Made by a program: the position numbers and the translations under genes | Assembly: GCF_000765825.2 (NCBI RefSeq) | Contig: NZ_JRPE02000006.1 | Span: 62,001-126,000, forward strand | Length of the DNA stretch: 64,000 nt | Direction: 5' to 3' | From: Helicobacter magdeburgensis | GTDB taxonomy: Bacteria > Campylobacterota > Campylobacteria > Campylobacterales > Helicobacteraceae | In this document: positions 1-8,155 of the stretch, piece after piece | Numbering within the stretch: the first letter of the stretch is position 1 | Layout of the letters: each line of letters opens with the position of its first letter | Notes under the pieces: generated by a model | Told to the model about the DNA's origin: nothing | What the model saw: the letters and a program-made list of their open reading frames with translations, nothing else | Database searches by the model: none

Positions 1-1307
1 TAAAGGCATAATGGCTGTGTCATAATCAAGATGTTGTCTTGTGTAGCTTAGGCGGAAAAACTGATTCAAATCAAGCTGCCAAATCGCATAGACATCGTGC
101 ATATCACCGCGTGTATTGCGGAAGTTGAATGGATCATTAATGCTTACACGAGAGAAGGCATACCAATATTGACTGCCTTTGAAGTATTCATAGCCGATTT
201 TGAAAGTCGATCCAATATCATAACGCAATCCAGCGTGAACCGCCCACGCATTTTCGTTAGCAAATTTAGCATAAGGCAACGCAGCGGCAGCTTGTGGGGT
301 GAGCTGTCCTCCACTTTGTTGTGCTAATGTTGCCGCAGCGGCATTTGATACTTTTCCATCGCTACCTATATAATAGCTTGCTGATACAAACCAGTTAAGC
401 CCTGTGCCAAGCATTTTGTCATTTTCAATATGGAGATTCACATATTGCATATCACCGATATTTTGAGCGGGAAGTGCTGTTTGCCCTGTGCTCATATAAG
501 GTGTAGCGTAGTTTTGGAGATTAATATAAGTGAGCATTAAGAGATTTTGCCCAAAGCTTTTTGGCGCAAAAGGTGTCTCAAACGCACCAAAGAAAAGATT
601 TGCATCACTTGCACCTTTATTACCCCAGATATTTCCACCAGCAGAAGAAGTATTTGGATTTAATGACTGATAGATTTTAGAGTATCCAGCTCTTAGGGCT
701 GCGTTTGTATAAGGTTTGAGTGTTAGCACAGCACCATCGCCAAGTGCATTTACCGCAAGGGCAGGGTATGTGCTCATACGAGCCGAGCTATTGCGGAGAT
801 TTGATCCGGGACCATCAGTGCCGGGCAAACGACCGATAGTAAGGGCGGCGTATTTCCCCATATAGATATCTACATACGCTCTTTCCACATAGATAGCACT
901 TCCTCCGGCTATACCGCGTCCTGCATCTAGCGAACCGATCGTCCCAACTGCAGGATAACCCAAATCAATATCACCAAATGCTTTTGTCATAGAAAGACGC
1001 CCTGTGAATTTTGTATATTTATTCACATCGGCATTCATATTAAGGTAAAGTCCCATAGCCCAGCGGTTTTTGTAATTTTCCGTTGTGCCTGTTGTGTGAT
1101 TTTTTGATTGAATGTTGTTTAACGCTGTGGTAAATTCAAGTCCGAATTTCACTTTATTAAGTGTGGCGGCAAGCTCATTTGCATCAACGCGATCATTGAG
1201 TTCATCAATGTCTTTTTGAAGAGAATCTAATGTCGCAGCCAAAGCAGAAGAAGATAGCAGAAGCAGCCCCCCCCCCCAAGTGTAGCGATAAGTTTATGTT
1301 TCAACAT
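1..1307 (-). pseudogene. DUF3373-like outer-membrane barrel protein, 3' end outside window, phase-off by poly-G tract
   Basis: The minus strand reads ATG at 1307, nine further codons, then eleven G and a hydrophobic LLLLSSSALA signal-peptide core. With 11 G the reading frame stops at TAG 1229-1227 after 26 codons. With 9 or 12 G it joins an open frame that runs without a stop to the window edge. That frame encodes a signal peptide, a short coiled-coil-like stretch (LQKDIDELNDRVDANEL) and alternating beta-strand sequence with the motif RAYVDIYMGKYAALTIGRLP and an STYPALAVNALGDG stretch. I recognise these as resembling the DUF3373 outer-membrane family of epsilonproteobacteria. Role is probably a porin or surface barrel (family inference). 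AAGGAG lies just upstream of the ATG. The broken frame is most likely a reversible phase-off state, but a homopolymer sequencing error would look the same. Confidence 0.75.
1267..1277 (-). repeat. Poly-C/G tract (11 nt) in porin signal-peptide codons
   Basis: Eleven consecutive C on the plus strand (G in the gene). It lies at codons 11-14, inside the signal peptide, so length change by slipped-strand mispairing toggles the whole protein. Only tract lengths divisible by three keep the frame. Confidence 0.9.
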
Positions 1308-1512
1308 AAAAACTCCTTATTTGTGAAAATTAAAGGCGGGATTTTCTTATCTTTTTGCTGAAAAATTGCTAAAAAGTAAAAATAAAGTTAATAAAATGTA
1401 AATTTTATGTCTATATATTACAAACATAATCAAATATTTTTCATATTTGTTTTGTGTTTTATCTCCAATGAAAGCTTGGGCTAAAAATATATACTCTTAA
1501 GATTTCACAAGT

Positions 1513-1518
1513 TATAAT
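1513..1518 (+). promoter_or_regulatory. Probable -10 box for adk
   Basis: TATAAT in a very AT-rich stretch, 44 bases before the adk ATG. No clear -35 box is visible, as is usual for Helicobacter housekeeping promoters. Confidence 0.55.
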
Positions 1519-1561
1519 TTTGGCTTTGTTGAAAATCATAAAACAATGTAAAGGAGAGTTT

Positions 1562-2134
1562 ATGAAAAAGTTGTTTTTAATCATTGGAGCACCGGGCAGT
1601 GGGAAAACCACAGACGCACAACTTATCGCAAAGAATAATGCGGATTCTATCGTGCATTATTCCACGGGTGATTTGCTAAGAGAAGAGGTCGCAAGTGGCA
1701 GTGAGCAAGGGAAAATCATAGATGGCTTTATCAGTAAAGGGAATCTTGTGCCGCTTGATATTGTGGTAAGCACGATTGTAAAGGCTATGGCAAACGCCCC
1801 AAAAGATGTGATTATCATTGATGGGTATCCGCGAAGTGTGGAGCAAATGGAAGCCCTTGATGAAAAACTTAAGGCTCAAAGTGAAGTTAAGCTTATAAGC
1901 GTGATAGAAGTTGAAGTGAGTGAATCTGTGGCACGAGATAGAGTTTTAGGACGAGCTAGGGGGGCTGATGATAATGCAGAAGTATTTAATAATCGTATGC
2001 AGGTGTATCTCTCTCCGCTGAAAGAGATTGAAGCATTTTACACACAAAGCAATGTGCTATATAGGATTAATGGTGAGCGGAGCATTGAAGCGATTGTGAG
2101 TGAAATGGAAGCCTTTATTAAAAGTAAGATTTAA
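1562..2134 (+). CDS. adk: Adenylate kinase
   Basis: Converts ATP + AMP to 2 ADP in the cytoplasm. The 190-residue protein has the P-loop GAPGSGKT at residues 9-16, the AMP-binding YSTGDLLR at 33-40, DGYPRS near 90 and a short lid around GRARGADDN, so it is the short-lid form without the zinc-binding loop. The start ATG at 1562 follows an AAGGAG site; an upstream in-frame extension to 1520 lacks a Shine-Dalgarno site and adds residues not seen in the family. Monocistronic: convergent with the yihY gene, with two inverted repeats between them. Confidence 0.95.
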   Translation: MKKLFLIIGAPGSGKTTDAQLIAKNNADSIVHYSTGDLLREEVASGSEQGKIIDGFISKGNLVPLDIVVSTIVKAMANAPKDVIIIDGYPRSVEQMEALDEKLKAQSEVKLISVIEVEVSESVARDRVLGRARGADDNAEVFNNRMQVYLSPLKEIEAFYTQSNVLYRINGERSIEAIVSEMEAFIKSKI

Positions 2135-2148
2135 GTAAAATATCAATC

Positions 2149-2177
2149 CTTTAGAATCTTAAAGGTAGATTCTAAAG
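2149..2177. terminator. Hairpin 1 between adk and yihY-type gene
   Basis: Perfect 11-bp inverted repeat CTTTAGAATCT / AGATTCTAAAG with a 7-nt loop, 15 bases after the adk stop. It is built from one inverted pair of the AGATTCT word. Confidence 0.65.
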
Positions 2178-2185
2178 ATTGCGGT

Positions 2186-2215
2186 GCTAGATTCTGTAAG
2201 AGAATAGAATCTAGC
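2186..2215. terminator. Hairpin 2 between adk and yihY-type gene
   Basis: Perfect 10-bp inverted repeat GCTAGATTCT / AGAATCTAGC, loop 10 nt, directly after hairpin 1. The next gene is convergent, so it may stop transcription from that side. Again made from the AGATTCT word. Confidence 0.6.
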
Positions 2216-2232
2216 AGATTTAGATTTGTTTT

Positions 2233-3117
2233 TCACACTTCTGTTGATGTGAAGCCGTATTTTTCTTCAAGTGTTTTGCCAAAGTTTGTCCCAAAGCCCT
2301 CGCAAAACCGCATTCCATAGAGCAATACAAACCACGAGATATAAATCCACAGCATCATAAAAAGAAAAATAGAGATGGGTCCATACACGCTTTTGTAAGT
2401 CTCATTATAAAAGACATAATACACAAAACCCCATTTTGTGATAAGCCATACCGCCGTGGTAAGCACACTGGATATAAGAAGTGCTAGAATCTTCAAAGGC
2501 TTGTTGGCTGAAAGCTTAAAAAGCAAGAAAAACATAATCCAAGTCAGCAGATAAGGGATTAAATCAAACAAAATGCTTAAATCCGCAGTGCCTTTGAGCG
2601 TCTTTTGCACCTCGCCACTAAAGTAGATTGAAAAGGCTAAAACCACGGGAAAAAGTGTAATCATCGTCCAATACATAACAAGTGAGTCAAAAAACTTTCT
2701 AGGCGTGGAGTTAAACATCTTTGCAGCGATGTATTCATAGTTACGAAAAAACATAATTGACGCAATAAGTGTATAGCCAAGCCCCATCATACCTAGAGCA
2801 GAGCTGTTTTGCATAAAAGTATCAAGGTAGCTAGAAATCACTTCAGTGTGCGTTGGCAGGATATTTGAAAGGATAATGGTGCGGATTTGCTCAATTTGAG
2901 ATTGGAAGTTTGGGAGATTCACAAAGATAGAAAAGAAAATCAATAATAATGGGATAATGGCAAAAATGGTATAAAAGCTTAAAGACGCTGCATAAAAGCT
3001 TAGCTCCTTATCGGCTACGAAGTTCCAAATGCTTTTGAGTTTATCCCAGACAAGGGTAAAAATCTCTTGAGTCTTACCTAGAAATGTGCGGATAAGCCTA
3101 TCTTTTTGTATATCCAT
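2233..3117 (-). CDS. YihY/BrkB-family inner-membrane protein
   Basis: A 294-residue polytopic membrane protein. After a short soluble N-terminus there is a hydrophobic stretch with FYAASLSFYTIFAIIPLLLI (about residues 41-60), the signature of the YihY/BrkB (UPF0761) family, then about five more membrane segments, the last near 255-270 (ISIFLFMMLWIYISWFVLLYG). The molecular function of the family is not established; older names such as ribonuclease BN are wrong. Start ATG at 3117 has an AAAGGAG site. It lies 10 bases downstream of bioB on the same strand, so the two are probably co-transcribed. Confidence 0.85.
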   Translation of the reverse strand: MDIQKDRLIRTFLGKTQEIFTLVWDKLKSIWNFVADKELSFYAASLSFYTIFAIIPLLLIFFSIFVNLPNFQSQIEQIRTIILSNILPTHTEVISSYLDTFMQNSSALGMMGLGYTLIASIMFFRNYEYIAAKMFNSTPRKFFDSLVMYWTMITLFPVVLAFSIYFSGEVQKTLKGTADLSILFDLIPYLLTWIMFFLLFKLSANKPLKILALLISSVLTTAVWLITKWGFVYYVFYNETYKSVYGPISIFLFMMLWIYISWFVLLYGMRFCEGFGTNFGKTLEEKYGFTSTEV

Positions 3118-3127
3118 TTATTCTCCT

Positions 3128-3973
3128 TTAGTGGCAGTGTGTGGCTGGAATGTAGCCATAAGATTCTAAAAGGGCAATATCTTCTTGTGGGGCTTTGCCA
3201 TCTGTGGTGAGATAGTCCCCTAGCACAATGGCGTTAATTCCCGCTTCATACAGGGGCTTTTGATTATCACCAAAGATGACTTCACGCCCACCAGCTATCA
3301 TAAGACGCGTATTTGGGAGATACTCTCTAGCAAGAGTAACGCACTCTAGGGCTTCATCTTGGCTCAATGTCTGCGGGGGCAGGGGCAAAGCGTCATTGGG
3401 GATATAAAAATTAATCGGTGAGCTATGTGGAGATAGAATTTGCAAAGACTTTAAAAGCTCAATCCTATCGCTCCAGCTCTCCCCTAAGCCAAAGATTCCA
3501 CCAGAGCATAAGCCTAACTCGGCTTTGAGTGTGTTTTCACAAGTTTCAAATCGCTCCAGCCAAGTGTGCGTGGTGCAGATATGCGGAAAAAAATCTTTGG
3601 AGGTTTCAAGGTTGTGATTGTAGCTATCTACACCTTGTGATTTAAGATATTTGAGCGATCCCAAATCCGCACTGCCACAACACGCGATGATATGTAGCCC
3701 CAAATCAGCTTGTTTGATGGCGTGTGCGACTTTAGCAATGTATTCACATTTTTGAGAATCTAGACTGCGACCAGCAGTAACCAAGCAAAAGCCCAAAGCC
3801 CCAAACTCCCGCAATGCCTTTGCTTCTTGTAAAATTTTATCAATACTTTTATTTTTATAACGCTGAATCTGTGTGCCATAATGCGCACTTTGTGTGCAGT
3901 ATTTGCAGTCTTCTGGGCAGTCTCCGGAGGCGACATTGCAAATAGAGCAAAGGAAAATCTCATTATCTGTCAT
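3128..3973 (-). CDS. bioB: Biotin synthase
   Basis: Radical SAM enzyme that inserts sulfur into dethiobiotin, the last step of biotin synthesis. The radical SAM [4Fe-4S] motif is CPEDCKYC at residues 19-26 (CxxxCxxC), followed by the family sequence TQSAHYGT. The sequence YNHNLETS and the C-terminal AGGREVIFGDNQKPLYEAG are typical BioB landmarks. At 281 residues it is shorter than the E. coli enzyme (about 346), as in other Helicobacter. The ATG at 3973 follows AAAGG. It is divergent from xseA; the shared upstream region carries an 18-bp perfect palindrome that could be an operator. The other bio genes are not in the window. Confidence 0.95.
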   Translation of the reverse strand: MTDNEIFLCSICNVASGDCPEDCKYCTQSAHYGTQIQRYKNKSIDKILQEAKALREFGALGFCLVTAGRSLDSQKCEYIAKVAHAIKQADLGLHIIACCGSADLGSLKYLKSQGVDSYNHNLETSKDFFPHICTTHTWLERFETCENTLKAELGLCSGGIFGLGESWSDRIELLKSLQILSPHSSPINFYIPNDALPLPPQTLSQDEALECVTLAREYLPNTRLMIAGGREVIFGDNQKPLYEAGINAIVLGDYLTTDGKAPQEDIALLESYGYIPATHCH

Positions 3974-4016
3974 AATAAACCTTTGATTTTAAGATAGTTT
4001 TAGGAAATGAGATGTC

Positions 4017-4022
4017 ATTGTA
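4017..4022 (-). promoter_or_regulatory. Probable -10 box for bioB
   Basis: Minus strand reads TACAAT 44 bases before the bioB start. The palindrome at 4030-4047 covers its spacer and -35 area. Confidence 0.5.
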
Positions 4023-4029
4023 GCAAAAA

Positions 4030-4047
4030 TGCCATAAATTTATGGCA
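4030..4047. promoter_or_regulatory. 18-bp perfect palindrome between bioB and xseA, candidate operator
   Basis: TGCCATAAA followed directly by TTTATGGCA. It sits upstream of the bioB -10 box, on its -35 side, and just upstream of the likely -35 area of xseA, a position suited to a dimeric repressor. It does not look like the BirA, BioR or BioQ operators I know. Confidence 0.5.
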
Positions 4048-4072
4048 AAAGTCTTTAAAAGTTAGCCTGTGG

Positions 4073-4078
4073 TAGAAT
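4073..4078 (+). promoter_or_regulatory. Probable -10 box for xseA
   Basis: TAGAAT, 48 bases before the ATG at 4126. The same TAGAAT form recurs upstream of nfu, purL and asd in this window. Confidence 0.4.
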
Positions 4079-4125
4079 CTGCGATAAGTCAATATAAAAC
4101 AACAACTATTCATCAAGGAAGTTTA

Positions 4126-5379
4126 ATGAAAGCATTAAAGGTTAGTGAGCTAAACACACAGATCAAGGCGATTTTGGAGCAGACTTTTTTAGATGTGTGC
4201 GTGCAAGGCGAGATTAGCAGTGTTAAGGTGCATACGAGCGGACATATTTATTTAAGCCTTAAAGATGAAAGCTCAAGTATCAAATGCGTGATGTTTAAAG
4301 GGAATGCTAGGGGGCTAAAGATAAGCCTTGAAGTGGGGCAGAGTGTCGTCATTATGGGGAGTGTAAGTGTCTATACACAAAAGGGGGAGTATCAGATTTT
4401 GTGTAAGAGTATTGCTCTTGCTGGGGTTGGTGAGCTTGCTTTGGCATTTGAAAATCTTAAAAATAAGCTTCAAGCTAAGGGCTATTTTGAATCTTTTCAC
4501 AAAAAGCCTATGCCGAAGTTTCCTAAACGCATTGCCCTGCTGACTTCAGCTACCGGAGCAGCAAAAGAGGATATGCTAAAAGTGGCACGCAAGCGTTGGG
4601 AGAATGTGCATATCACGCTTTTTGATACGCTTGTGCAGGGGGAGAATGCTAAGGAATGTATTGTGGCAAATTTAGCTTTAGCTGATAGCTTTTTTGGCAC
4701 AAAAGAAGGCTTTGATGTGATTGTTTTAGGGCGAGGTGGGGGCAGTGTGGAGGATATGTGGGCGTTTAATGAAGAGTGTGTGGCAGAGGCGATATATAGG
4801 GCTAAAACGCCTATTGTATCAGCAGTGGGACACGAAGTAGATGTGTTTATTAGCGATTTTGTAGCGGATTTACGAGCACCTACGCCTTCAGCGGCAATGG
4901 AAATGCTTTTGCCCGATAAGTTTGAGTTTTTGCGGATTATTGATGAGATGATGGGTGCGTATTCCAGCGTGTTTGAAAGGTATTTGGGGCAAAAGCAGGG
5001 ATTGATAGGGCAACTCAAGGAGTATTTTAAACTCTATAATTTTCACGCACAATACACAAATAAGACAGAGCAGATTCAGGCTCTAGGGCAAGTATTTGTG
5101 GAAAATTTTAGGAATGTTTTAGAAAAAAAGCAAGGAGAGATTGAAAGGGTAAAAATGCTCATAGATATGGCGTGTGAGAGAAAGCTCACTCACGCACAAA
5201 TGGAATGCGAGCGGCTTTTTGAAGCCCTAAAAGTGAGCAATCCACGCTCACTATGTAAGAATGGCTACGCACAAATAAGCAAGGAGCAAAAAGTCTGTGC
5301 TTTACAAGATATTGCTGTTGATGAAGTGTTTGAGCTTAGCGATTTAGATTCGCATATATTTGCCAAACGCGTGGAGTAG
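4126..5379 (+). CDS. xseA: Exodeoxyribonuclease VII large subunit
   Basis: Large subunit of the single-strand exonuclease that trims DNA in repair and recombination; the partner xseB is not in the window. The 417-residue protein has an N-terminal OB-fold (about 1-100, with CVQGEISSVKVHTSGHIYLSL), then the XseA core with the conserved GRGGGSVEDMWAFN near 205 and SAVGHEVD followed by ADLRAPTPSAAAE-like sequence near 250-275, and a coiled C-terminal part. The ATG at 4126 has an AAGGAA site; the open frame extends upstream to 4069 but would overlap the promoter. Transcribed divergently from bioB. Confidence 0.93.
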   Translation: MKALKVSELNTQIKAILEQTFLDVCVQGEISSVKVHTSGHIYLSLKDESSSIKCVMFKGNARGLKISLEVGQSVVIMGSVSVYTQKGEYQILCKSIALAGVGELALAFENLKNKLQAKGYFESFHKKPMPKFPKRIALLTSATGAAKEDMLKVARKRWENVHITLFDTLVQGENAKECIVANLALADSFFGTKEGFDVIVLGRGGGSVEDMWAFNEECVAEAIYRAKTPIVSAVGHEVDVFISDFVADLRAPTPSAAMEMLLPDKFEFLRIIDEMMGAYSSVFERYLGQKQGLIGQLKEYFKLYNFHAQYTNKTEQIQALGQVFVENFRNVLEKKQGEIERVKMLIDMACERKLTHAQMECERLFEALKVSNPRSLCKNGYAQISKEQKVCALQDIAVDEVFELSDLDSHIFAKRVE

Positions 5380-5424
5380 GGTAAAACAGAATAGATGATA
5401 AGGCAAATAGGACTAGATTCAACA

Positions 5425-5448
5425 CTAGATTCTAAAGTAGAATCCTAG
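5425..5448. terminator. Hairpin after xseA
   Basis: CTAGATTCTA / TAGAATCCTAG with a 3-nt loop, between convergent xseA and the gene ending at 5445, whose last codons it overlaps. One extra base bulges on the right arm. Confidence 0.5.
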
Positions 5449-6137
5449 CGTGTGCTACCTACAGATGTAACGCGGGTTTTTGTCCTAAAGGCAGGGATTG
5501 AGTTCCAAATAAACACAAGAAGTAGGCGTTGAGCGTCTTCTATATTCATAAATTTATACTTAATTAGCACCTTGCAAGTAAGAAACTCAAAATATGACTT
5601 GCCCACACCCTTATCATCAAGGTAGGCTTTTTCAAAATCGCCACCAAAATATCGTGCAACATTGCTGATATTGATTTCCTTTTGGGCGAGAGTTTTAAGA
5701 TAATCATCTGGCGAAGTGCTAGGGGGGAATTTACTCACGCGTGAGACAAGAAAAGTGATAAGCTTTTCTTCAATGCCCTTAATGAGATCTAGGAATACAA
5801 CGCTATTTTTATCTACATTTTCTCTTATGCGGATAGCTTTTTCAAGGGTTTCTGGCTTTGAGCCTTTGAGTAGGACAGAGGCGATTTGTGTGATTTTTGG
5901 CTCTGATAAGATATTGATGACATATTGCTTATTTGCCCTGCCACTAGTGTAAGAACGCTTAATACTATCAATGGCTTTATCAAGATTGTCAGCTTCAAAC
6001 ATAGCGTTAAAAATAGCAAATTCCTCTTTGGCAAGGAGATTTTGCAGATCATCTTTATAGTTTTGATTTGCTACAAAACCCTCTTCTTTGAGAACATAAA
6101 ACTTCCGCACCAAAGTGTTTATCATATTAAACTGCAT
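5445..6137 (-). CDS. Conserved protein of unknown function
   Basis: I do not recognise a family. The 230-residue product has no signal peptide or membrane segment and is mostly helical in appearance, with many charged residues (for example residues 40-75, LDKAIDSIKRSYTSGRANKQ, and 95-135). It reads as a cytoplasmic protein. The start ATG at 6137 has a good GGAG site six bases upstream; an upstream extension to 6176 has none. It is convergent with xseA and follows selD at a gap of about 110 bases on the same strand. Codon use and base composition are like the neighbours, so it is probably a native, conserved epsilonproteobacterial gene. Confidence 0.75.
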   Translation of the reverse strand: MQFNMINTLVRKFYVLKEEGFVANQNYKDDLQNLLAKEEFAIFNAMFEADNLDKAIDSIKRSYTSGRANKQYVINILSEPKITQIASVLLKGSKPETLEKAIRIRENVDKNSVVFLDLIKGIEEKLITFLVSRVSKFPPSTSPDDYLKTLAQKEINISNVARYFGGDFEKAYLDDKGVGKSYFEFLTCKVLIKYKFMNIEDAQRLLLVFIWNSIPAFRTKTRVTSVGSTR

Positions 6138-6250
6138 ACTATTCTCCAAGCTCAATAAGATTCTAGCTGAGAACATCGGCAGAATCTATGAAGAATTAAA
6201 TGAAATCCTTGTTTTTGCTCTCTTTTGTGCTAATGTCAAGTGGGTTTTGT

Positions 6251-7339
6251 TTAGCCTAAAATAATAGCCTTTTCTCGTTTAGGTAGAATCTCACCAACAA
6301 TATTTGCATAGGTGATTCCAGCCTTGCGTAAGTCATAGACAAACGCTTTAGCTTGAGCAAATGGCAAGGCAAAGAGCAGTCCGCCTGAAGTTTGTGCGTC
6401 ATAGTAAAAAATATCATCATCTATTTGTGATTGAATCTGCACTTGATGGGACAAGGCATTTTTATTTTCATACGAGCCACCCGGCACAATTCCCATTTTT
6501 GATAGCCCTTTTGTGTTTTCAAAAAGTGGAATTTGTGTCGTGTAAAAGAGTATGCTTTTATCATAAGGAGAATTTTGCGTGGAATCTAGCAAAGGGGAAT
6601 GCGATTTTTTCGTTATATTTGCACGACACATTTCAAGCGCGTGTCCTATAAGCCCAAAGCCTGTAATGTCCGTGCAGGCGTGAATCTCATAGTTTTGAGC
6701 GACTTGCATCGCATAGAGATTAAGCATTGCCATTGATTTTATAACTTCTTCTTGATTGTGAAGCATTCTTGCTTTAATTGCTGTGGTGAGAATCCCACTC
6801 CCAAGCGGCTTTGTCAGCACTAAGACATCATTTTCTTGTGCGGTATTATTCCGCCAAATTCTATTCTTATGCACCACTCCATTAACAGAAAGTCCATATT
6901 TCTGCTCAGTATCTTTGATCGTATGTCCGCCAAGGAGCAATGCTCCAGATTCAGTAATCTTATCTAGCCCACCTTTTAAAATAGCATTTGCTACTTTGAC
7001 ATCAAAATGTGTGCTATCCCACATCAGCAGATTTAAAGCACTTTTTGCAATGCCCCCCATAGCAAAAATATCGCTCAACGCATTTGCTGCAGCAATTTGT
7101 CCATAGATATATGGGTCATCAACCACAGGCGTGATAAAATCCACACTTGAAAGCATAGCGTATTCATCATTTTCATTATAGAGCATAACGCCACAATCTT
7201 CATTGTTTTCAAACCCTGCAAGTAACAATGGACTTGGCTTTTGGGTGAGTTGGCTAGAGATTTGTGATAGATCTTCCAGACCGACTTTAGCCGCTCACCC
7301 AGCACATTGAATATGTTGCGTTAAATCTGAATCTGCCAT
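6251..7339 (-). CDS. selD: Selenide, water dikinase with in-frame UGA (selenocysteine)
   Basis: Makes selenophosphate from selenide and ATP, the selenium donor for selenocysteine and selenouridine. Reading from ATG 7339 (TAGGA site upstream) gives MADSDLTQHIQCAG, then TGA at codon 15 (7297-7295), then AAKVGLEDLSQ and an uninterrupted frame to 6251. The UGA falls exactly at the catalytic Cys/Sec position of SelD, followed two residues later by the conserved Lys. Total length 362 residues, normal for the family. Later motifs: SSVDFITPVVDDPY, the LLGGHTIKD loop, DITGFGLIGHALEM and AQTSGGLL near the C-terminus. A plain gene caller would start at 7228 and lose the active site. Lies 19 bases after yedF in the same operon. 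The alternative, a nonsense mutation, is unlikely given the exact position. Confidence 0.92.
7295..7297 (-). other. Selenocysteine codon UGA in selD
   Basis: TGA at codon 15 in the sequence CAG-U-AAK. The bases just downstream include GGTCT, the loop sequence of some bacterial SECIS elements, starting 12 bases after the UGA; the full stem is not clear to me, so the SECIS assignment is tentative. Confidence 0.8.
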
Positions 7340-7358
7340 ATATAATCCTATTATAAAA

Positions 7359-7976
7359 TTAAAGAGAGATGAGACTATCGCTTGTTAGCATATTTTGCAC
7401 GCCATCTATGGCATTGCCTATCATACCGACTTTAAGGCGTTCGGTTAAAGCAAAATAGCTTAAGCACGAGCCACAGGAATAAATCTCAACTCCCTGCTTT
7501 TCAAGCTCTTTTAAAACTTCCACAATTTCTGTATTATCTACTTCTTTGTTATCCGTTGTAAGTAAAACACCGCGATTTATAAAGAGAATCTTATGCGGCA
7601 AAACTTCAGTTTGCAAAAGTGATTTGATAAAGCCATTTATCAGCATACCGCCAAGCTCCCCTTCGCCTACGCGATCATTTTTAATAAGCATCATTTTGGG
7701 AATGATCTTATCCTTAGATTCTTTGCTAAGCTTACCCACCTTACCTTTAAGAAAGATGATAAACTGCTCATCTCGCCCAAGCCCAATCTCAAACTCAAAG
7801 CCTTCAGTCTTAAGAAAACGGCTAAGATTTTCTTTTGATGAAGGGGAATTGCCGATAATTTCATAGCTGTGGAGTTTTAAGGAATGCTCATTGACACCAA
7901 CGAGTGCTTTTTTAGCTTTAACAACAGGTTCGGGGCAGGGTAAATCACGCACATCAATTTGGATAGTATTATTCAT
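7359..7976 (-). CDS. yedF: Sulfurtransferase-like selenium metabolism protein YedF
   Basis: A 205-residue two-domain protein. The N-terminal TusA-like domain carries the conserved DVRDLPCPEPVVKAKKAL with Cys14; the second, DsrE-like domain holds NDRVGEGELGGMLINGFIKSL and a Cys pair in YSCGSCLSYF near 165. Proteins with this layout are genetically linked to selenium use, and this one sits directly upstream of selD, which supports a role in handling or delivering selenium; the exact chemistry is not known. The ATG at 7976 has an AAGGA site; an upstream in-frame start at 8018 has none. Probably the first gene of a yedF-selD operon. Confidence 0.88.
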   Translation of the reverse strand: MNNTIQIDVRDLPCPEPVVKAKKALVGVNEHSLKLHSYEIIGNSPSSKENLSRFLKTEGFEFEIGLGRDEQFIIFLKGKVGKLSKESKDKIIPKMMLIKNDRVGEGELGGMLINGFIKSLLQTEVLPHKILFINRGVLLTTDNKEVDNTEIVEVLKELEKQGVEIYSCGSCLSYFALTERLKVGMIGNAIDGVQNMLTSDSLISL

Positions 7977-8116
7977 AAAAATCCTTAAAAGGGGAGATTC
8001 TTGTTTGTAAAGTGGCATTATACATTAATTTTTGAAAGAAATTAGAAGTTTTTATGAGAAAAAAGGCTTGTGTTGCGTGAAAGTATGACTTCAATGTGGA
8101 GCTAAATGAAAATATA

Positions 8117-8148
8117 GAATCTAGCCTTGTAGATTTAAGGCTAGATTC
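8117..8148 (-). terminator. Terminator of acnB
   Basis: Perfect 12-bp inverted repeat GAATCTAGCCTT / AAGGCTAGATTC with an 8-nt loop, followed on the minus strand by a T-rich TATATTTTCATTT. It begins 8 bases after the acnB stop and again contains the AGATTC word. Confidence 0.75.
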
Positions 8149-8155
8149 CAAAAGT

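Noticed and set aside
97-327. Plus-strand open frame within the porin region
   Set aside because: The minus frame reads as a continuous barrel protein; this is a shadow.
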